This document shows positions 57,378 to 60,000 of a stretch of 60,000 bases of DNA, piece by piece. Position 1 is the stretch's first letter. The number at the start of each line of letters is the position of its first letter. The DNA is from Apostichopus japonicus. Lineage: Eukaryota; Echinodermata; Holothuroidea; Aspidochirotida; Stichopodidae. Under the pieces are notes generated by a model that searched no databases, was not told where the DNA came from, and was given only the letters and a program-made list of their open reading frames with translations. The position numbers and the translations under genes are program-made. The stretch is from assembly GCF_037975245.1 (NCBI RefSeq), contig NC_092575.1:27503841-27563840 (forward strand). The letters are read 5' to 3'.

Positions 57378-60000
<2,623 letters not shown>

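Overview
The window is animal nuclear DNA: genes are split into short exons by long, AT-rich introns with GT/AG borders, there is no operon structure, and the space between exons is full of transposons and minisatellites. The mix of a deuterostome-looking gene set with Penelope, hAT, THAP/P-like, LINE and Ty3/gypsy elements suits a marine invertebrate, perhaps an echinoderm; the species cannot be fixed from the sequence alone.

Three host genes are supported. (1) At 4739-6330 (+) lie the last three coding exons of a small gene whose product resembles the CXorf65-type family (tentative). (2) At 41671-11266 (-) I could assemble one complete gene of 16 phase-consistent coding exons (about 917 aa): a short N-terminal module, ankyrin repeats (about residues 115-430), then a long Pro/Ser-rich tail. 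(3) At 44619 (+) begins a protein phosphatase 1 catalytic subunit gene. Its first three coding exons (44619-44673, 54899-55030, 57493-57723) are present and the rest lies beyond the right edge. Genes 2 and 3 are head to head, about 2.9 kb apart.

Layout. 1-4.7 kb is a transposon pile-up: a hAT-like element (1415-4554) holds a dead Penelope-like element (1717-4173), which holds another hAT-like element (2210-3076). 6.3-11 kb is intergenic DNA with several minisatellites. 11.3-41.7 kb is the ankyrin gene. Its intron 2 carries 13 tandem copies of the start of exon 3 with its 3' splice site, a THAP-containing inverted-repeat element, a 5'-truncated LINE and an 'atag' satellite. Its intron 1 carries an intact, apparently very young Ty3/gypsy element (36384-40344) with identical 126-bp LTRs. 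Directly after its 5' LTR, 14 nt are complementary to a stretch inside the LTR, as expected of Tf1-type self-priming. 41.7-44.6 kb is the shared promoter region, with a hAT remnant. 44.6-60 kb is the PP1 gene, whose introns hold more hAT-like elements and a MITE.

The most interesting items are the decoy 3'-splice-site array in the ankyrin gene, the putative self-primed LTR element, the THAP element with long inverted repeats, and the triple nested insertion with readable target-site duplications at each level.
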